A stretch of 64,000 bases of DNA from Irineochytrium annulatum (GCA_027600665.1 JADGJL010000001.1:62001-126000), one strand, 5' to 3'. Positions 44,754-54,097 are shown, numbered from the stretch's first letter. Notes: generated by a model not told the origin, from the sequence alone. Program-made: numbers and translations.

Positions 44754-45890
44754 TTAGTTCTGCATTACGAAATCTTCATGCACGGTATTCTCTTCATCGA
44801 ACATGCGCAAGATGTCGTAACGGGTGTTACGTTGTGCGGGAATATAACCGGCCTCTCGAATCAAACGTAAAATGGATTCAATGTTCACTTTGTAAGTTGC
44901 ACCCGCAGCAGATACAACGTTCTCTTCAATCATGGTGCTGCCGAAGTCATTACATCCAAATTCAAGCGACTTCTTACCGATCTCAGGACCCATGGTTACC
45001 CAAGAGGATTGAATGTTCTTAATATTATCAAGCACCAGTCGGCTGATGGCTACAGTCTTCAAGTACTCTTCCGGCGTCTGACGCTCCAGCTTAAGGTTGG
45101 TATTGTCTGGCTGGAAAGTCCAAGGAATGAACGCCAGGAAACCTTCGGAATCATACTTGTTCGCAATACATTCATCCTGAGCTTCACGTACACGGAGCAA
45201 GTGTAAAGCACGCTCTTCCATCGATTCACCAAGGCCGATAACCATCGTTGCCGTGGTATTCATGCCGATGCGGTGTGCAGTTTGCATAACGTCCATCCAA
45301 TCCCGCCATGAACCTTTCAAACGGCTGATTTTCCGGCGTGTACGGTCATCCAGAATTTCAGCGCCGCCGCCAGGCAAGGAATCCAGTCCAGCTTCGTGTA
45401 TAGCACGAACAACCTCTTCCAATGTAAGGCCATCGGAGACTTCAACCATTTTCATAATCTCAGCAGGTGAGAACGAGTGCATCGTGATGTTCGGGAAACG
45501 CTCCTTGATGGCTTTCAACAGGTCTGTATAATAGCTGAAAGGCAAGTTTGGATTCGTTCCACCTTGCATCAAAATTTCGGTACCATTCACATCTTCCGTT
45601 TCCTGAATCTTCTGGAAAATAACTTCATCTGGAAGCACATAACCTTCATCTGAACCAGGTCTGCGGTAGAAAGCACAAAAACGGCAGTACACATCACACA
45701 CGTTCGTGTAGTTGACGTTACGCCCAATCACAAATGTTCTGTATGGCTCAGGGTGCATGCGTTTCATAACGACATTAGCAGCTGCCCCGATTTTGTCCAC
45801 TTCATTGGATTCAAATAACTGAATCGTGTCTTCCAAGTCCAAACGTTCGCCCCGAAGGGCTTTATCTAAGATACGGTCTACCGTACTCAT
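44754..45890 (-). CDS. mqnC: cyclic dehypoxanthine futalosine synthase (radical SAM)
   Basis: 378 residues. The radical-SAM cluster motif CX3CX2C is Cys65, Cys69, Cys72 (CDVYCRFC). GGTNPNLP and HSFSPAEI are typical of MqnC. It closes the ring of dehypoxanthine futalosine in the futalosine route to menaquinone, so this organism probably uses that route rather than the Men pathway of B. subtilis. Start at 45890 chosen for GAGGGAGG; an upstream ATG at 46004 would add 38 unrelated residues. Confidence 0.92.
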   Translation of the reverse strand: MSTVDRILDKALRGERLDLEDTIQLFESNEVDKIGAAANVVMKRMHPEPYRTFVIGRNVNYTNVCDVYCRFCAFYRRPGSDEGYVLPDEVIFQKIQETEDVNGTEILMQGGTNPNLPFSYYTDLLKAIKERFPNITMHSFSPAEIMKMVEVSDGLTLEEVVRAIHEAGLDSLPGGGAEILDDRTRRKISRLKGSWRDWMDVMQTAHRIGMNTTATMVIGLGESMEERALHLLRVREAQDECIANKYDSEGFLAFIPWTFQPDNTNLKLERQTPEEYLKTVAISRLVLDNIKNIQSSWVTMGPEIGKKSLEFGCNDFGSTMIEENVVSAAGATYKVNIESILRLIREAGYIPAQRNTRYDILRMFDEENTVHEDFVMQN

Positions 45891-46013
45891 CGTAAAAAAG
45901 CCTCCCTCATGAAGAGAAATTATATAACGATCCGTCCCAACTTGTTCAAAAGAAGCAAGTTCTGGTGGCAACATCGCATTTCTGTACTCCACATATCGTA
46001 ACACAGGTTACAT

Positions 46014-46046
46014 GTGAAAAAAAGCACCTTATGTACAGGTGCTTTA
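46014..46046 (-). terminator. terminator after metC
   Basis: Minus strand: AAAGCACC and GGTGCTTT arms followed by TTTTCAC; ends the met operon. Confidence 0.75.
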
Positions 46047-46131
46047 AAAATAAGTAAAAATTTTTACATATGGAATGGAATTTATCCGAACTTAAGTGAT
46101 ACCCATAGGGCTATTTGGATACTCCCTTTTG

Positions 46132-47304
46132 CTAGGATTCCTGAAGTGCTTGTTCCAAATCTACAATCAGATCTTCGATATCTTCCAGACCTACCGAGAA
46201 ACGCAGCAACCCGTCTGTAATGCCACGGTCCCGGCGAACCTCAGCCGGCATTGCTGCATGAGACATCATCGCTGGGTAGGACAGAATACTCTCGACAGCT
46301 CCCAGGCTTACAGCAACAATGGGTAGCTTCACCCGGTTAAGAACTGCTTTTGCACGATCTCCTGAACCGACGTCAAATGAAACGACAGCTCCATATCCTG
46401 TGGACTGGCGCTCATGTGCCTCGCGGCCCGGATGATCCTCCAGTCCAGGGTAAAAGACAGCGGTAATATCACTGCGCTCATTAAGCCATGCCGCAAGTCT
46501 GGCTGTACTCCGTTCACTATGAGCCATACGAGCCCCCAAGGTTTTCATCCCGCGCATCAGAAGCCAGGATTCTTGTGCCCCGAGTACAGTTCCAAGTCCA
46601 TTTTGCAACTGTTTCAGTTGTACGCCAAGTGATTCCGTGCGAGCAACTGCTAAGCCTGCCAGCACATCACTATGCCCCCCTAGGAACTTGGTAGCACTAT
46701 GTACGACGATATCCACACCAAGCTCAATTGGACGCTGATAGTACGGTGTCATAAAGGTGTTATCCAGAATCGTAATCAGGTCATGTTCCTTCGACCAGTC
46801 AGTTACGGCAGCGATATCCGTAATACGCAGAGTAGGGTTGGACGGTGTTTCCATATAAACTGCCTTGGTGTTCGGCTTGAGCGCAGCTTTTACTTCATCT
46901 ATATTGGTCATGTCCACAAAAGTCGTCTCAATCTGCATACGGCTTAATATCGAAGTAAGCAACCGATACGTGCCTCCATATACATCTTCCGTTACAATCA
47001 TGTGATCCCCTGCGGAGAACATCATGAACACGCTGGAGATCGCAGCCATCCCCGATGAATAGGCGAATCCTCGTGCCCCGCCCTCCAGCAGTGTGATGTA
47101 ATCTTCCAGAGCCTGACGTGTCGGATTACCCGAACGACTGTAATCATGTTGAGGCGGATTGAAGATATCAAAATGATGGAAGGTTGAGGCTTGATAGATT
47201 GGCACACTGGAGGCTCCAGTTGTTTTGTCAATTTCATCACCAAAATGAAGCAGTTTGGTATCAAATTTCAATTCAGAATTGGGCTTGTTGTTGGACTCAC
47301 TCAT
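46132..47304 (-). CDS. metC: cystathionine beta-lyase
   Basis: 390 residues of the Cys/Met-metabolism PLP family. SRSGNPTRQALE, PLP lysine in VVHSATKFLGGHSDV, and SLGAVESILSYPA. Placed after a cystathionine gamma-synthase with a 4-bp overlap, it most likely splits cystathionine to homocysteine, as the metI-metC pair of B. subtilis does. A gamma-lyase activity cannot be excluded from sequence. Confidence 0.87.
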   Translation of the reverse strand: MSESNNKPNSELKFDTKLLHFGDEIDKTTGASSVPIYQASTFHHFDIFNPPQHDYSRSGNPTRQALEDYITLLEGGARGFAYSSGMAAISSVFMMFSAGDHMIVTEDVYGGTYRLLTSILSRMQIETTFVDMTNIDEVKAALKPNTKAVYMETPSNPTLRITDIAAVTDWSKEHDLITILDNTFMTPYYQRPIELGVDIVVHSATKFLGGHSDVLAGLAVARTESLGVQLKQLQNGLGTVLGAQESWLLMRGMKTLGARMAHSERSTARLAAWLNERSDITAVFYPGLEDHPGREAHERQSTGYGAVVSFDVGSGDRAKAVLNRVKLPIVAVSLGAVESILSYPAMMSHAAMPAEVRRDRGITDGLLRFSVGLEDIEDLIVDLEQALQES

Positions 47305-48488
47305 GAGTGCACGCCTCCTTCAACTTCCTGTTGTGCAGCTGTCAGAGCATTGCCAAGATCTGCAATCAGATCATCCGCATGTTCAATGCCTACAGAGAAC
47401 CGGAGCAGTCGGTCATCGACACCTACAGCATCACGAATTTCAAGCGGAATATCCGCATGCGTTTGTACCGCTGGGTAGGTCATGAGTGATTCCACTCCAC
47501 CGAGACTTTCGGCAAAAGCAATCAGTTTGATATGACGCAGCAATGGTTCAACGTAACGTGCATCCTTCACTTTAAAAGAGAAAATACCTGTGTTACCGGT
47601 GGATTGTTTATTCTGCACCTCATACCCCGGATGATCGGACAGGCCTGGATGATACACTTCACCCACCGCTGGATGCTCAAGCAAGTATTTGGCAATGGTA
47701 AGCGCATTGTATTCATGACGCTCCATGCGAAGAGCCAGCGTTTTCATCCCTTTCATCAACTGGTAGGAGTCGCTTGGAGACAATACCGCTCCAATGGAAT
47801 TATGCAGGAAAGCCATCTCTGCAGATAATGCCTCACCCTTGGTTATAATTAGTCCGGCCAGCACATCATTGTGTCCGCCCAGATATTTGGTAGCGCTATG
47901 AATGATGATATCGGCGCCCAGTTCAATCGGACGTTGGAAAAATGGAGTCAACAACGTGTTGTCAACAATAGTCAACAGGTTGTACTTTTTCGCCCAGGAA
48001 GCAACGGCTTCCACATCTGTGATCATCATCAATGGATTGGTTGGTGTCTCAATAAATACCGCTTTGGTATTTGGCTGACGAACCTTCTCCAGTGCTGCCA
48101 GGTCATTCGTGTCCACATAACTTGCGGTTACACCGAAACGGGACAAAATGCGTTCGAGCAGGCGATAGGTCCCACCATACAGATCCAGCGATACTATAAG
48201 ATGATCTCCTTGACCAAACATGGCAAAAATCGTTTGCAGGGCTGCCATACCCGAGCTACAGGCAAACCCTGCATCACCGGACTCCAGCGCTGCAGCCGCT
48301 TCTTCCAACACTTTACGGGTTGGATTCGTCGTACGAATATAATCAAACCCCGTGCTTTGTCCTAGCTTCGGGTGGCGAAACGCAGTGGATTGATAGATCG
48401 GAAAGTTAATGGCGCCTGTTACCGGTTCATTGATGGACCCTATTTGTGCTAAGCGGCTTTCGATTTTCAACTTGTTGTTGTCTTCCAT
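47301..48488 (-). CDS. metI: cystathionine gamma-synthase / O-acetylhomoserine thiolyase
   Basis: 395 residues, same PLP family as the next gene. TTNPTRKVLE, PLP lysine in IIHSATKYLGGHNDV, and AESLGGVESLMTYPA. Substitutes the activated homoserine with cysteine (or sulfide). Lies between metA and metC in one operon under the SAM riboswitch. MetI in Bacillus has both activities; which dominates here is unknown. Confidence 0.88.
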   Translation of the reverse strand: MEDNNKLKIESRLAQIGSINEPVTGAINFPIYQSTAFRHPKLGQSTGFDYIRTTNPTRKVLEEAAAALESGDAGFACSSGMAALQTIFAMFGQGDHLIVSLDLYGGTYRLLERILSRFGVTASYVDTNDLAALEKVRQPNTKAVFIETPTNPLMMITDVEAVASWAKKYNLLTIVDNTLLTPFFQRPIELGADIIIHSATKYLGGHNDVLAGLIITKGEALSAEMAFLHNSIGAVLSPSDSYQLMKGMKTLALRMERHEYNALTIAKYLLEHPAVGEVYHPGLSDHPGYEVQNKQSTGNTGIFSFKVKDARYVEPLLRHIKLIAFAESLGGVESLMTYPAVQTHADIPLEIRDAVGVDDRLLRFSVGIEHADDLIADLGNALTAAQQEVEGGVHS

Positions 48489-48512
48489 TGCTGCATCCTC
48501 CTGTAATCTCGA

Positions 48513-49430
48513 TTAGATTTGCGGGCCAATATCGTAAGGTGTTTCTTGATACACATAGTAATTGAGCCAGTTAGAGAATAATAAGTTGGCATGAGCGCGC
48601 CAGGTAGCCGGTGGCACACGGGAAGGATCGTTATTCGGATAATAGTGTCTAGGCAATGCGATATCCAATCCTCTGGCTACATCCCGGTCATACTCCCACT
48701 TTAATGAGAACGGGTCGTACTCGGCATGACCTGTGGCAAAAATTTGTTTTCCGTCTTTGGTCGCAACCAGGAAGATACCCGCTTCCTCGGATTCAGCCAA
48801 AATCTCTAAATTTTCATTCTTTTCAATATCTTCGCGTCTCACTTCCGTATGACGGGAATGTGGAACGTTGAATACTTCATCAAATCCACGCAACAATGGA
48901 ACATGTGGTTTATTGATCGTATGTGGGAAAACGCCAAAGCACTTTTCATCAAGTGGTACTTTCGGCACATCAAAATGATGGTATAAACCTGCTTGGGAAG
49001 CCCAACATATGTGGAGGGTTGAAGTCACATTGGTTTTGGTCCATTCGAAGATCTCCTGGATCTCATTCCAATAGTTCACGTCTTCGAAATCCATCTGTTC
49101 CACCGGGGCACCCGTAATAATCATGCCATCGAAACGTCGGTGTTCAATCTCGTCGAAGGTTTTATAGAACAGATCCAAATACTCCTGAGACGTATTCTTC
49201 GACGTATGGGATTTGGGGTGTACGAGAACAACATCCACCTGAATAGGCGTGTTTCCGACCAGACGAAGCAATTGTGTTTCGGTCGTTTCCTTTGTCGGCA
49301 TCAGGTTTAATATAGCGATACGGAGTGGACGAATATCCTGCTGGTATGCAGAAGTTTCATCCATGACGAAGATATTCTCTCCTTCAAGTACTTCTTTTGC
49401 TGGTAAAGTATCCGGAATTTTGATTGGCAT
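48513..49430 (-). CDS. metA: homoserine O-acetyltransferase (MetA type)
   Basis: 305 residues. MetA fold with catalytic Cys142 (HICWASQ), His/Glu in the C-terminal part (TGHAEYD). In this family residue 111 sets the acyl donor: Glu gives acetyl-CoA, Gly gives succinyl-CoA. Here it is Glu111 (TGAPVEQ), so the enzyme should acetylate homoserine. First gene of metA-metI-metC. Start at 49430, after AAGGAGGAG; 15 upstream in-frame codons overlap the ribosome site and are excluded. Confidence 0.93.
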   Translation of the reverse strand: MPIKIPDTLPAKEVLEGENIFVMDETSAYQQDIRPLRIAILNLMPTKETTETQLLRLVGNTPIQVDVVLVHPKSHTSKNTSQEYLDLFYKTFDEIEHRRFDGMIITGAPVEQMDFEDVNYWNEIQEIFEWTKTNVTSTLHICWASQAGLYHHFDVPKVPLDEKCFGVFPHTINKPHVPLLRGFDEVFNVPHSRHTEVRREDIEKNENLEILAESEEAGIFLVATKDGKQIFATGHAEYDPFSLKWEYDRDVARGLDIALPRHYYPNNDPSRVPPATWRAHANLLFSNWLNYYVYQETPYDIGPQI

Positions 49431-49611
49431 GGTAAGTCTAACTCCTCCTTGTGCATAGATAGATGCAACTGCCACTGGCTTGATGTCTTCATATCAATAC
49501 AGTGACAGACTGCCTTGAGCTTGTAAAAACATTGAATTGCTCTTTCATCCAACGTTACAAACAACCTCAAGTTCCTTAGCGAAAATCACTGCTGAGAAGT
49601 CGGGGCATATG

Positions 49612-49790
49612 ACAAAGACCTTCCTCGGATTTCGAGAAAGGTCATATGTAAATAGATATGCGCCTCTCTCATCTCTCAGTTACAACAGTGCCACTTGACA
49701 CTAGGTCGCTGCAAGAATTAGCACCGTGCGGTATACCGCCGGTTGCCGGGTTTCATCGGGCCAGTCCCTCCACCTACTCTTGATAAGATT
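49612..49790 (-). promoter_or_regulatory. SAM-I (S-box) riboswitch of the met operon
   Basis: Minus strand, starting near 49787: CTTATCAAGAG, then GGTGGAGGGACTGGCCC, GATGAAACCCGGCAACC, GGTGCTAATTC and TGAGAGATGAG, the conserved S-box segments in order. A terminator stem (GACCTTTCTCG / CGAGGAAGGTC) with a short T-run ends it near 49612. High S-adenosylmethionine should stop transcription of metA-metI-metC. Confidence 0.93.
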
Positions 49791-49835
49791 TCGCTGTATT
49801 AGATTGTAATTTAATATGGTTCACCGTCTACTTTA

Positions 49836-49858
49836 TTACATTAATGCCCTTACGTCAA
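49836..49858 (-). promoter_or_regulatory. promoter of the met operon
   Basis: Minus strand: TTGACG (49853-49858) followed after about 16-17 bp by TAAAGT-like sequence near 49830-49836. Upstream of the S-box by a normal distance. Confidence 0.5.
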
Positions 49859-49950
49859 GGTGCAGTTCTCTGTCTGCTATCCAGATCGGAACCGTTCTTC
49901 ATCCGTTGTCATACACTGCCTCAGGGCGCGAAATAGACACATTTTTGCGC

Positions 49951-49979
49951 TTGAAAGCACCTTGTACCAGCGGTATACT
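49951..49979 (+). promoter_or_regulatory. promoter of the corA leader transcript
   Basis: TTGAAA (49951-49956), 17-bp spacer, TATACT (49974-49979). Predicted start near 49986, about 255 nt before corA. Confidence 0.65.
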
Positions 49980-50022
49980 AAACAAGGTGTTATAAACCCT
50001 TATGTGAGAGGTGACATATTAA

Positions 50023-50121
50023 ATGGATGGCGACCCGAGGCCTGACTGGCAGCCGAATTCCGACAAACTGCATAGAGAATTGACATCAGCATGCCGGCAG
50101 CGGGACGTGACTTCCGTTTGA
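50023..50121 (+). CDS. candidate 32-residue leader peptide upstream of corA
   Basis: A short frame beginning MDGDPRPDWQPNSD and ending in DVTSV, then TGA. GAGAGGTG lies nine bases before its ATG, a better ribosome site than most genes need, and the promoter at 49951-49979 places it 37 nt into the transcript. The first 14 residues hold four Asp and three Pro. Acidic/Pro runs near the N-terminus of enterobacterial leader peptides (MgtL) destabilise ribosomes when Mg2+ is low, and the Salmonella corA leader also encodes a short peptide (CorL). A Mg2+-responsive role here is inference; translation is unproven. Confidence 0.5.
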   Translation: MDGDPRPDWQPNSDKLHRELTSACRQRDVTSV

Positions 50122-50134
50122 TTATATAGTGAAC

Positions 50135-50218
50135 GCAGCCCTGATCTCCAGGCTCCGCTGCCGACCGGCTGATTTGTTCTTTTTGCGCCCATAATGATAA
50201 TATCCGCCGAGTTGGCGG
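50135..50218 (+). other. alternative hairpins between the leader frame and corA
   Basis: GCAGC/GCTGC plus CCTG/CAGG arms (50135-50161) form one stem. An exclusive alternative is CAGCC (50136-50140) with GGCTG (50167-50171) just before a T-rich run (50073-type TTTGTTCTTTTT at 50173-50184). A third stem, CCGCC/GGCGG (50204-50218), lies just before the corA ribosome site. The arrangement could support attenuation, but the terminator-like stem is weak. Confidence 0.4.
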
Positions 50219-50240
50219 GTGCAGAAGGAGTAGATTAACG

Positions 50241-51176
50241 ATGAAAATCCGGTTGGTAAACAACGGTGTGTTTATTCCGGTGGACGATATTCAGCAGGCG
50301 CTGACTCCACCAGCGGAAGGATTTTACTGGATTGATGCAGATGTAGACGATTTGGCGGTACTTCAACCGCTGTTCTTGATGCATGATCTGGCTGTGGAAG
50401 ACTGTCTTAGTGACGAAGAACAACGTCCGAAGATTGAAATTTATGAGAACCATTATTTTATTGTAATTAATAGCATACGTTTCGATGATGAAGAGATTTT
50501 TCTGCGTGCAGTCAACTTGTTCCTTGGCAGACATTTTATTATTAGTGTTACGAAGCAAAAGGTCAGCGAATTGCGCACACTGAAACCAATCCTGTGGGAA
50601 CAGGAAATCAGTACACCGGATCGTCTGCTCTATTTGCTGGTTGACTTGATTGTTGATAATTATTTCACCGTAGGTGACCGAATTGAAGCACGGATTGAGA
50701 AGCTTGAGGAAGACATTCTGATGCATACCAAAAAGTCACATCTGAATGAAATCATCGGGCTGCGCAGTGAGATTCTGTGGCTGAAAAAAGTCCTTGGACC
50801 TCAGAAAGAGGTCATTAACACACTGAACAAAAAAGATCTGCGTCTCATCGATGATCAACTGCAAAAGTATTTCAGTGACATCTATGAAAATGCCGTAAAA
50901 ATATCGGAAACCTTTGAGACTTATCGCGACCTGATGGGCAACTTGCGAGAAGCCTACCAATCCAGTATAGCGAACCGGGCGAATGAGATCATGCGTGTGT
51001 TTACCGCCATTACCACGGTCTTCATGCCGCTGACGGTTATTACCGGTATATACGGTATGAACTTTACGAATATGCCCGAGCTTAACTGGAAATACAGCTA
51101 TTTTGTTGTAATTGGCCTGATGGTTACACTGGGCCTGAGCATGTTCTTCATTTTCCGCAAAAAAGACTGGGTATGA
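50241..51176 (+). CDS. corA: CorA-type Mg2+ (Co2+) channel
   Basis: 311 residues. A large cytoplasmic N-terminal domain with a long helix, then two membrane helices at the C-terminus. The selectivity motif YGMN is at 271-274, followed by FTNMPEL, the usual loop. CorA pentamers take up Mg2+. Strong GAAGGAG site. Preceded by a 255-nt leader with a short reading frame and hairpins. Confidence 0.94.
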   Translation: MKIRLVNNGVFIPVDDIQQALTPPAEGFYWIDADVDDLAVLQPLFLMHDLAVEDCLSDEEQRPKIEIYENHYFIVINSIRFDDEEIFLRAVNLFLGRHFIISVTKQKVSELRTLKPILWEQEISTPDRLLYLLVDLIVDNYFTVGDRIEARIEKLEEDILMHTKKSHLNEIIGLRSEILWLKKVLGPQKEVINTLNKKDLRLIDDQLQKYFSDIYENAVKISETFETYRDLMGNLREAYQSSIANRANEIMRVFTAITTVFMPLTVITGIYGMNFTNMPELNWKYSYFVVIGLMVTLGLSMFFIFRKKDWV

Positions 51177-51195
51177 ACTCGTACGAAATAACAAA

Positions 51196-51236
51196 GACGA
51201 TGCGCTCCTCTTGGAGGAACGCGTCGTCTTTTTCTA
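51196..51236. terminator. bidirectional terminator between corA and the HRDC gene
   Basis: GACGATGCGCTCCTC pairs with GAGGAACGCGTCGTC; T-run on the right (TTTTTC) and AAAGA on the left, so it can act on both strands. Confidence 0.8.
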
Positions 51237-51246
51237 TACCCTGCAA

Positions 51247-52248
51247 CTAACTTACATTCCGCTCTGTCTCTGCATGCCGACGGAAGCGGATGCGAATCAT
51301 GCGCAGTTTTTCATAGACCTGCTCCAGACTTCCTCCGTCGGGTTTCTCCGCTCCATACACCTTATGTAATACTGGCTTCAGGAACGTATCTCCCAGCTCC
51401 TCATATGCACTCCATACAGCCTCTTGTTCGTTCTCTGGCATCACAGCAAGCTCCACATCAAGAAGGCAATCGGTGTCATAACCTTCGAGATCCAGTGCCT
51501 CTAACAGCTCAATCAACTCGCGTCGGGATAATCCGGATCGATTAACGATTTCTTCTAACGTATGCCCTTCCTTCATGCCTTCAAGCACCTGCTTGCGCGT
51601 GGTGAACTTATCAAGTTCCTGTTTGTACTTCTGCTCTCTCTGCTTGTATAACCAGTTCTCATACTCTTCTTCCTTCAGCGCCGTGTACACCCATTCCAGC
51701 GGGAATGTCGTTGAACGCTCCAACCCGTTCGTAATCTCCATCCATTCCGCACCATAGTCGGTCGCTTTGCTCTCCCCTACGCCCGGCAATTGCATCAGTT
51801 CATCCACCGATTGCGGCACAAAGGCACTGATCAAACGCAGCAGACGATTCGTTGCAATAAAATACGGTGCCTTCCGGTCAGACACGGCTCTCTTTCTACG
51901 CCAGGCGCACAAATCCGTATATAACTGCTCATTGCCGTATAACTCACTGTAACAATGGAGTCGCTGCCCACCATAACTGCGCAACTTCAAATCATCATTC
52001 TCATGAAATAACCCCTGTAACTGCGGTCGGTATCCCTCACTCATCTGTATGGCGAGCTGATGACGATAAATATGAAGCAGTTCCTCCCAAGAAGTCCCTT
52101 CATACCAGATGCTGTCCTCACGTTCTCCTTCCTCGTAGCGACTCCATCCCAGCTGCCAACCATCTTCCTCTTCCCCAATCCATAGCTGTGCATACTCTGC
52201 ATTCTGATCTGACATTCTGGACAATCTGTTCATGAAAATGACTTCCAT
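51247..52248 (-). CDS. HRDC-domain protein with helix-turn-helix, unknown function
   Basis: 333 residues, acidic and cytoplasmic. An HRDC nucleic-acid-binding domain is visible around 110-170 (LCAWRRKRAVSDRKAPYFI, FVPQSVDELMQLPGVGESK), as in RecQ helicases and RNase D, but no helicase or nuclease domain accompanies it. A HTH_40-like segment follows (GHTLEEIVNRSGLSRREL). It probably binds DNA or RNA; the process is unknown. Ribosome site GGGAGGGAACGG. Confidence 0.7.
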   Translation of the reverse strand: MEVIFMNRLSRMSDQNAEYAQLWIGEEEDGWQLGWSRYEEGEREDSIWYEGTSWEELLHIYRHQLAIQMSEGYRPQLQGLFHENDDLKLRSYGGQRLHCYSELYGNEQLYTDLCAWRRKRAVSDRKAPYFIATNRLLRLISAFVPQSVDELMQLPGVGESKATDYGAEWMEITNGLERSTTFPLEWVYTALKEEEYENWLYKQREQKYKQELDKFTTRKQVLEGMKEGHTLEEIVNRSGLSRRELIELLEALDLEGYDTDCLLDVELAVMPENEQEAVWSAYEELGDTFLKPVLHKVYGAEKPDGGSLEQVYEKLRMIRIRFRRHAETERNVS

Positions 52249-52310
52249 CTCCGTTCCCTCCCTTTAACATTTCAGCCTAAACGGGTTAGCTACACTACCT
52301 ACAGGCAGCA

Positions 52311-52354
52311 CAAAAAAAACACCTCTCCTGCAAAATCCATGCAAGAGAGGTGCT
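52311..52354 (-). terminator. terminator after the fructokinase gene
   Basis: Minus strand: GCACCTCTCTTGCA and TGCAGGAGAGGTG arms, then TTTTTTTTG. Confidence 0.85.
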
Positions 52355-52425
52355 TCCTCATTAACCGTACTATGCTGTTGCCCATATCATACCACAATGG
52401 TAAAATTCGTCAATCCCTTATTGAT

Positions 52426-53304
52426 CTACTTATTTAATGCCAGTTTGGCAAGCGCCAGCGAACCACATAGTCCCGCATTGTCACCAAGTCCCGGTGAAAC
52501 AACATACTGGTCAATCTCGGATTGAAGTGCGGGATGCTGAACATATCCAGCCAGCAATTCCTGCAGTTTGCTACGAACCATCGGGAACAGGTGCTCCTGC
52601 TTCATTACTCCGCCACCCATTACGATTTTCTGTGGAGAGAGAATGAGGACATAATTCATCAGTGCATGTGCCAGGTAATGTGCTTCAATCTCCCATGCTT
52701 TATGATCTGCAGGCAGTTCATAAGCCGGTTGCTCCCAACGTTTGTTAATGGCTGGACCTGCTGCAAGGCCTTCGAGGCAGTCGCCATGATACGGACAGAA
52801 ACCTTCGTATGTATCCTCCGGATGTCTGCGTACAATGATATGTCCCATCTCTGGATGTGACAATCCATGGACCATTTTACCGCCAACTACAGCACCTGCA
52901 CCAATACCTGTACCCACAGTGATATACAGACAGCTCTCAAGACCTTGAGCAGCGCCCCAGGTTGCTTCTCCAAGTGCCGCACCATTCACATCCGTATCAA
53001 ATGTCATCGGTACATCAAAATGCTCCTTGAGCTTGCCAATCACGTTATATTGTCCCCAATGTGGCTTCGGTGTTGTTGTGATATAGCCATACGTCGGGCT
53101 TCCTTCAATCGGATCAATCGGACCAAATGAACCTACGCCCAGAGCTTCAATGCCTTTGCCTTCAAAAAACGAAATCACTTGAGCCATTGTCTCTTCCGGT
53201 GTTGTTGTTGGAAAACTTACGCGTTCCAGAACTTCTCCGTTTTCTGTGCCAATACCACATACAAATTTGGTTCCGCCTGCTTCAATTGCGCCTAAGATCG
53301 TCAT
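52426..53304 (-). CDS. ROK-family fructokinase
   Basis: 292 residues. N-terminal ATP site GAIEAGGTKFVCG, DTDVNGAALGE with the catalytic base, GTGIGAG, and the zinc cluster of bacterial fructokinases (GFCPYHGDCLEG plus the His in MGHIIVRRH). It phosphorylates fructose, possibly mannose, to the 6-phosphate. Start ATG at 53304 preferred; a GTG three codons earlier is too close to the GGGAG site. Lies 76 bp after the MOSC gene, perhaps in the same unit. Confidence 0.88.
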   Translation of the reverse strand: MTILGAIEAGGTKFVCGIGTENGEVLERVSFPTTTPEETMAQVISFFEGKGIEALGVGSFGPIDPIEGSPTYGYITTTPKPHWGQYNVIGKLKEHFDVPMTFDTDVNGAALGEATWGAAQGLESCLYITVGTGIGAGAVVGGKMVHGLSHPEMGHIIVRRHPEDTYEGFCPYHGDCLEGLAAGPAINKRWEQPAYELPADHKAWEIEAHYLAHALMNYVLILSPQKIVMGGGVMKQEHLFPMVRSKLQELLAGYVQHPALQSEIDQYVVSPGLGDNAGLCGSLALAKLALNK

Positions 53305-53380
53305 GTTAGTCACACTCCCAAGTTAGTTTAAAAAGGAAATCATTTTTCGTGCTTTACTTGATGACACTATAGTTATCCTG

Positions 53381-54067
53381 CTACTTGTTCTCCAGCTTGG
53401 ACAATCGTTTCATTAACGTCTGCCTCCAGCTGTCTGACAATGCAGAAATGGCCAGCAGCGCCTGGATACCTTCGACATTTTCTTTCCCCTGATGCATAAT
53501 TCGATTGGCTTCAAGAACGGTCATGGATGCAGGATCGGTGCTGATCCGTCGAAATGTCGATGAAGGCCTTACCTCACCTTCTTGCAGGACACGAAAGTAA
53601 AAGCCGGTATATCCACTCTCCTGAAAATATACAGGCAGTTCCTTATAATCATACCGCGCGCCCAGCTTGAAGCAAGGTTGTCTGGGCTGACTGACCTGCA
53701 CTGTGGCTTCGCCCAACTCGTAGACATCACCAATCCGAACGACTTCTTCGGCACAGCCTTCAACCGTCAGATTTTCTCCACAAGCTCCCCAGTCCAGCTT
53801 GCGATCCATCAACTGTTCCAGCTCCGGATAACGACTGTAATCGTATACACAAACGGCCTTGTCAGGGCCTCCATGATGCACCAGATCCGCCTGCGCATCC
53901 CCTGTCATTCCAGTGAATGACAGGAAAACCGCGTCGGATACAGGGTGTTTCACAATGCCGCTCAGCACTTCACGCTTCTGTCCAGAGAGCGGTTGCGGCA
54001 GTCCTACATTGATGGCCAGAACAGCTGTACTACCCTCCTCTGGCTTTCGATCAGATGTGAGTGTCAT
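53381..54067 (-). CDS. MOSC-domain protein, YiiM-like
   Basis: 228 residues. MOSC (molybdenum cofactor sulfurase C-terminal) domain with the conserved Cys in VSQPRQPCFKLG near 147, and the signature DLVHHGGPDKAVCVYDY near 63-79. A C-terminal helical extension (SWRQTLMKRLSKLE) is as in YiiM, which reduces N-hydroxylated bases with molybdenum cofactor. Start at 54067 chosen for GGGAGGG nine bases upstream. Last or third gene of the exonuclease-NAGPA-MOSC run. Confidence 0.85.
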   Translation of the reverse strand: MTLTSDRKPEEGSTAVLAINVGLPQPLSGQKREVLSGIVKHPVSDAVFLSFTGMTGDAQADLVHHGGPDKAVCVYDYSRYPELEQLMDRKLDWGACGENLTVEGCAEEVVRIGDVYELGEATVQVSQPRQPCFKLGARYDYKELPVYFQESGYTGFYFRVLQEGEVRPSSTFRRISTDPASMTVLEANRIMHQGKENVEGIQALLAISALSDSWRQTLMKRLSKLENK

Positions 54068-54097
54068 TTGCGTCATCCCTCCCATAATCACTTTCTT

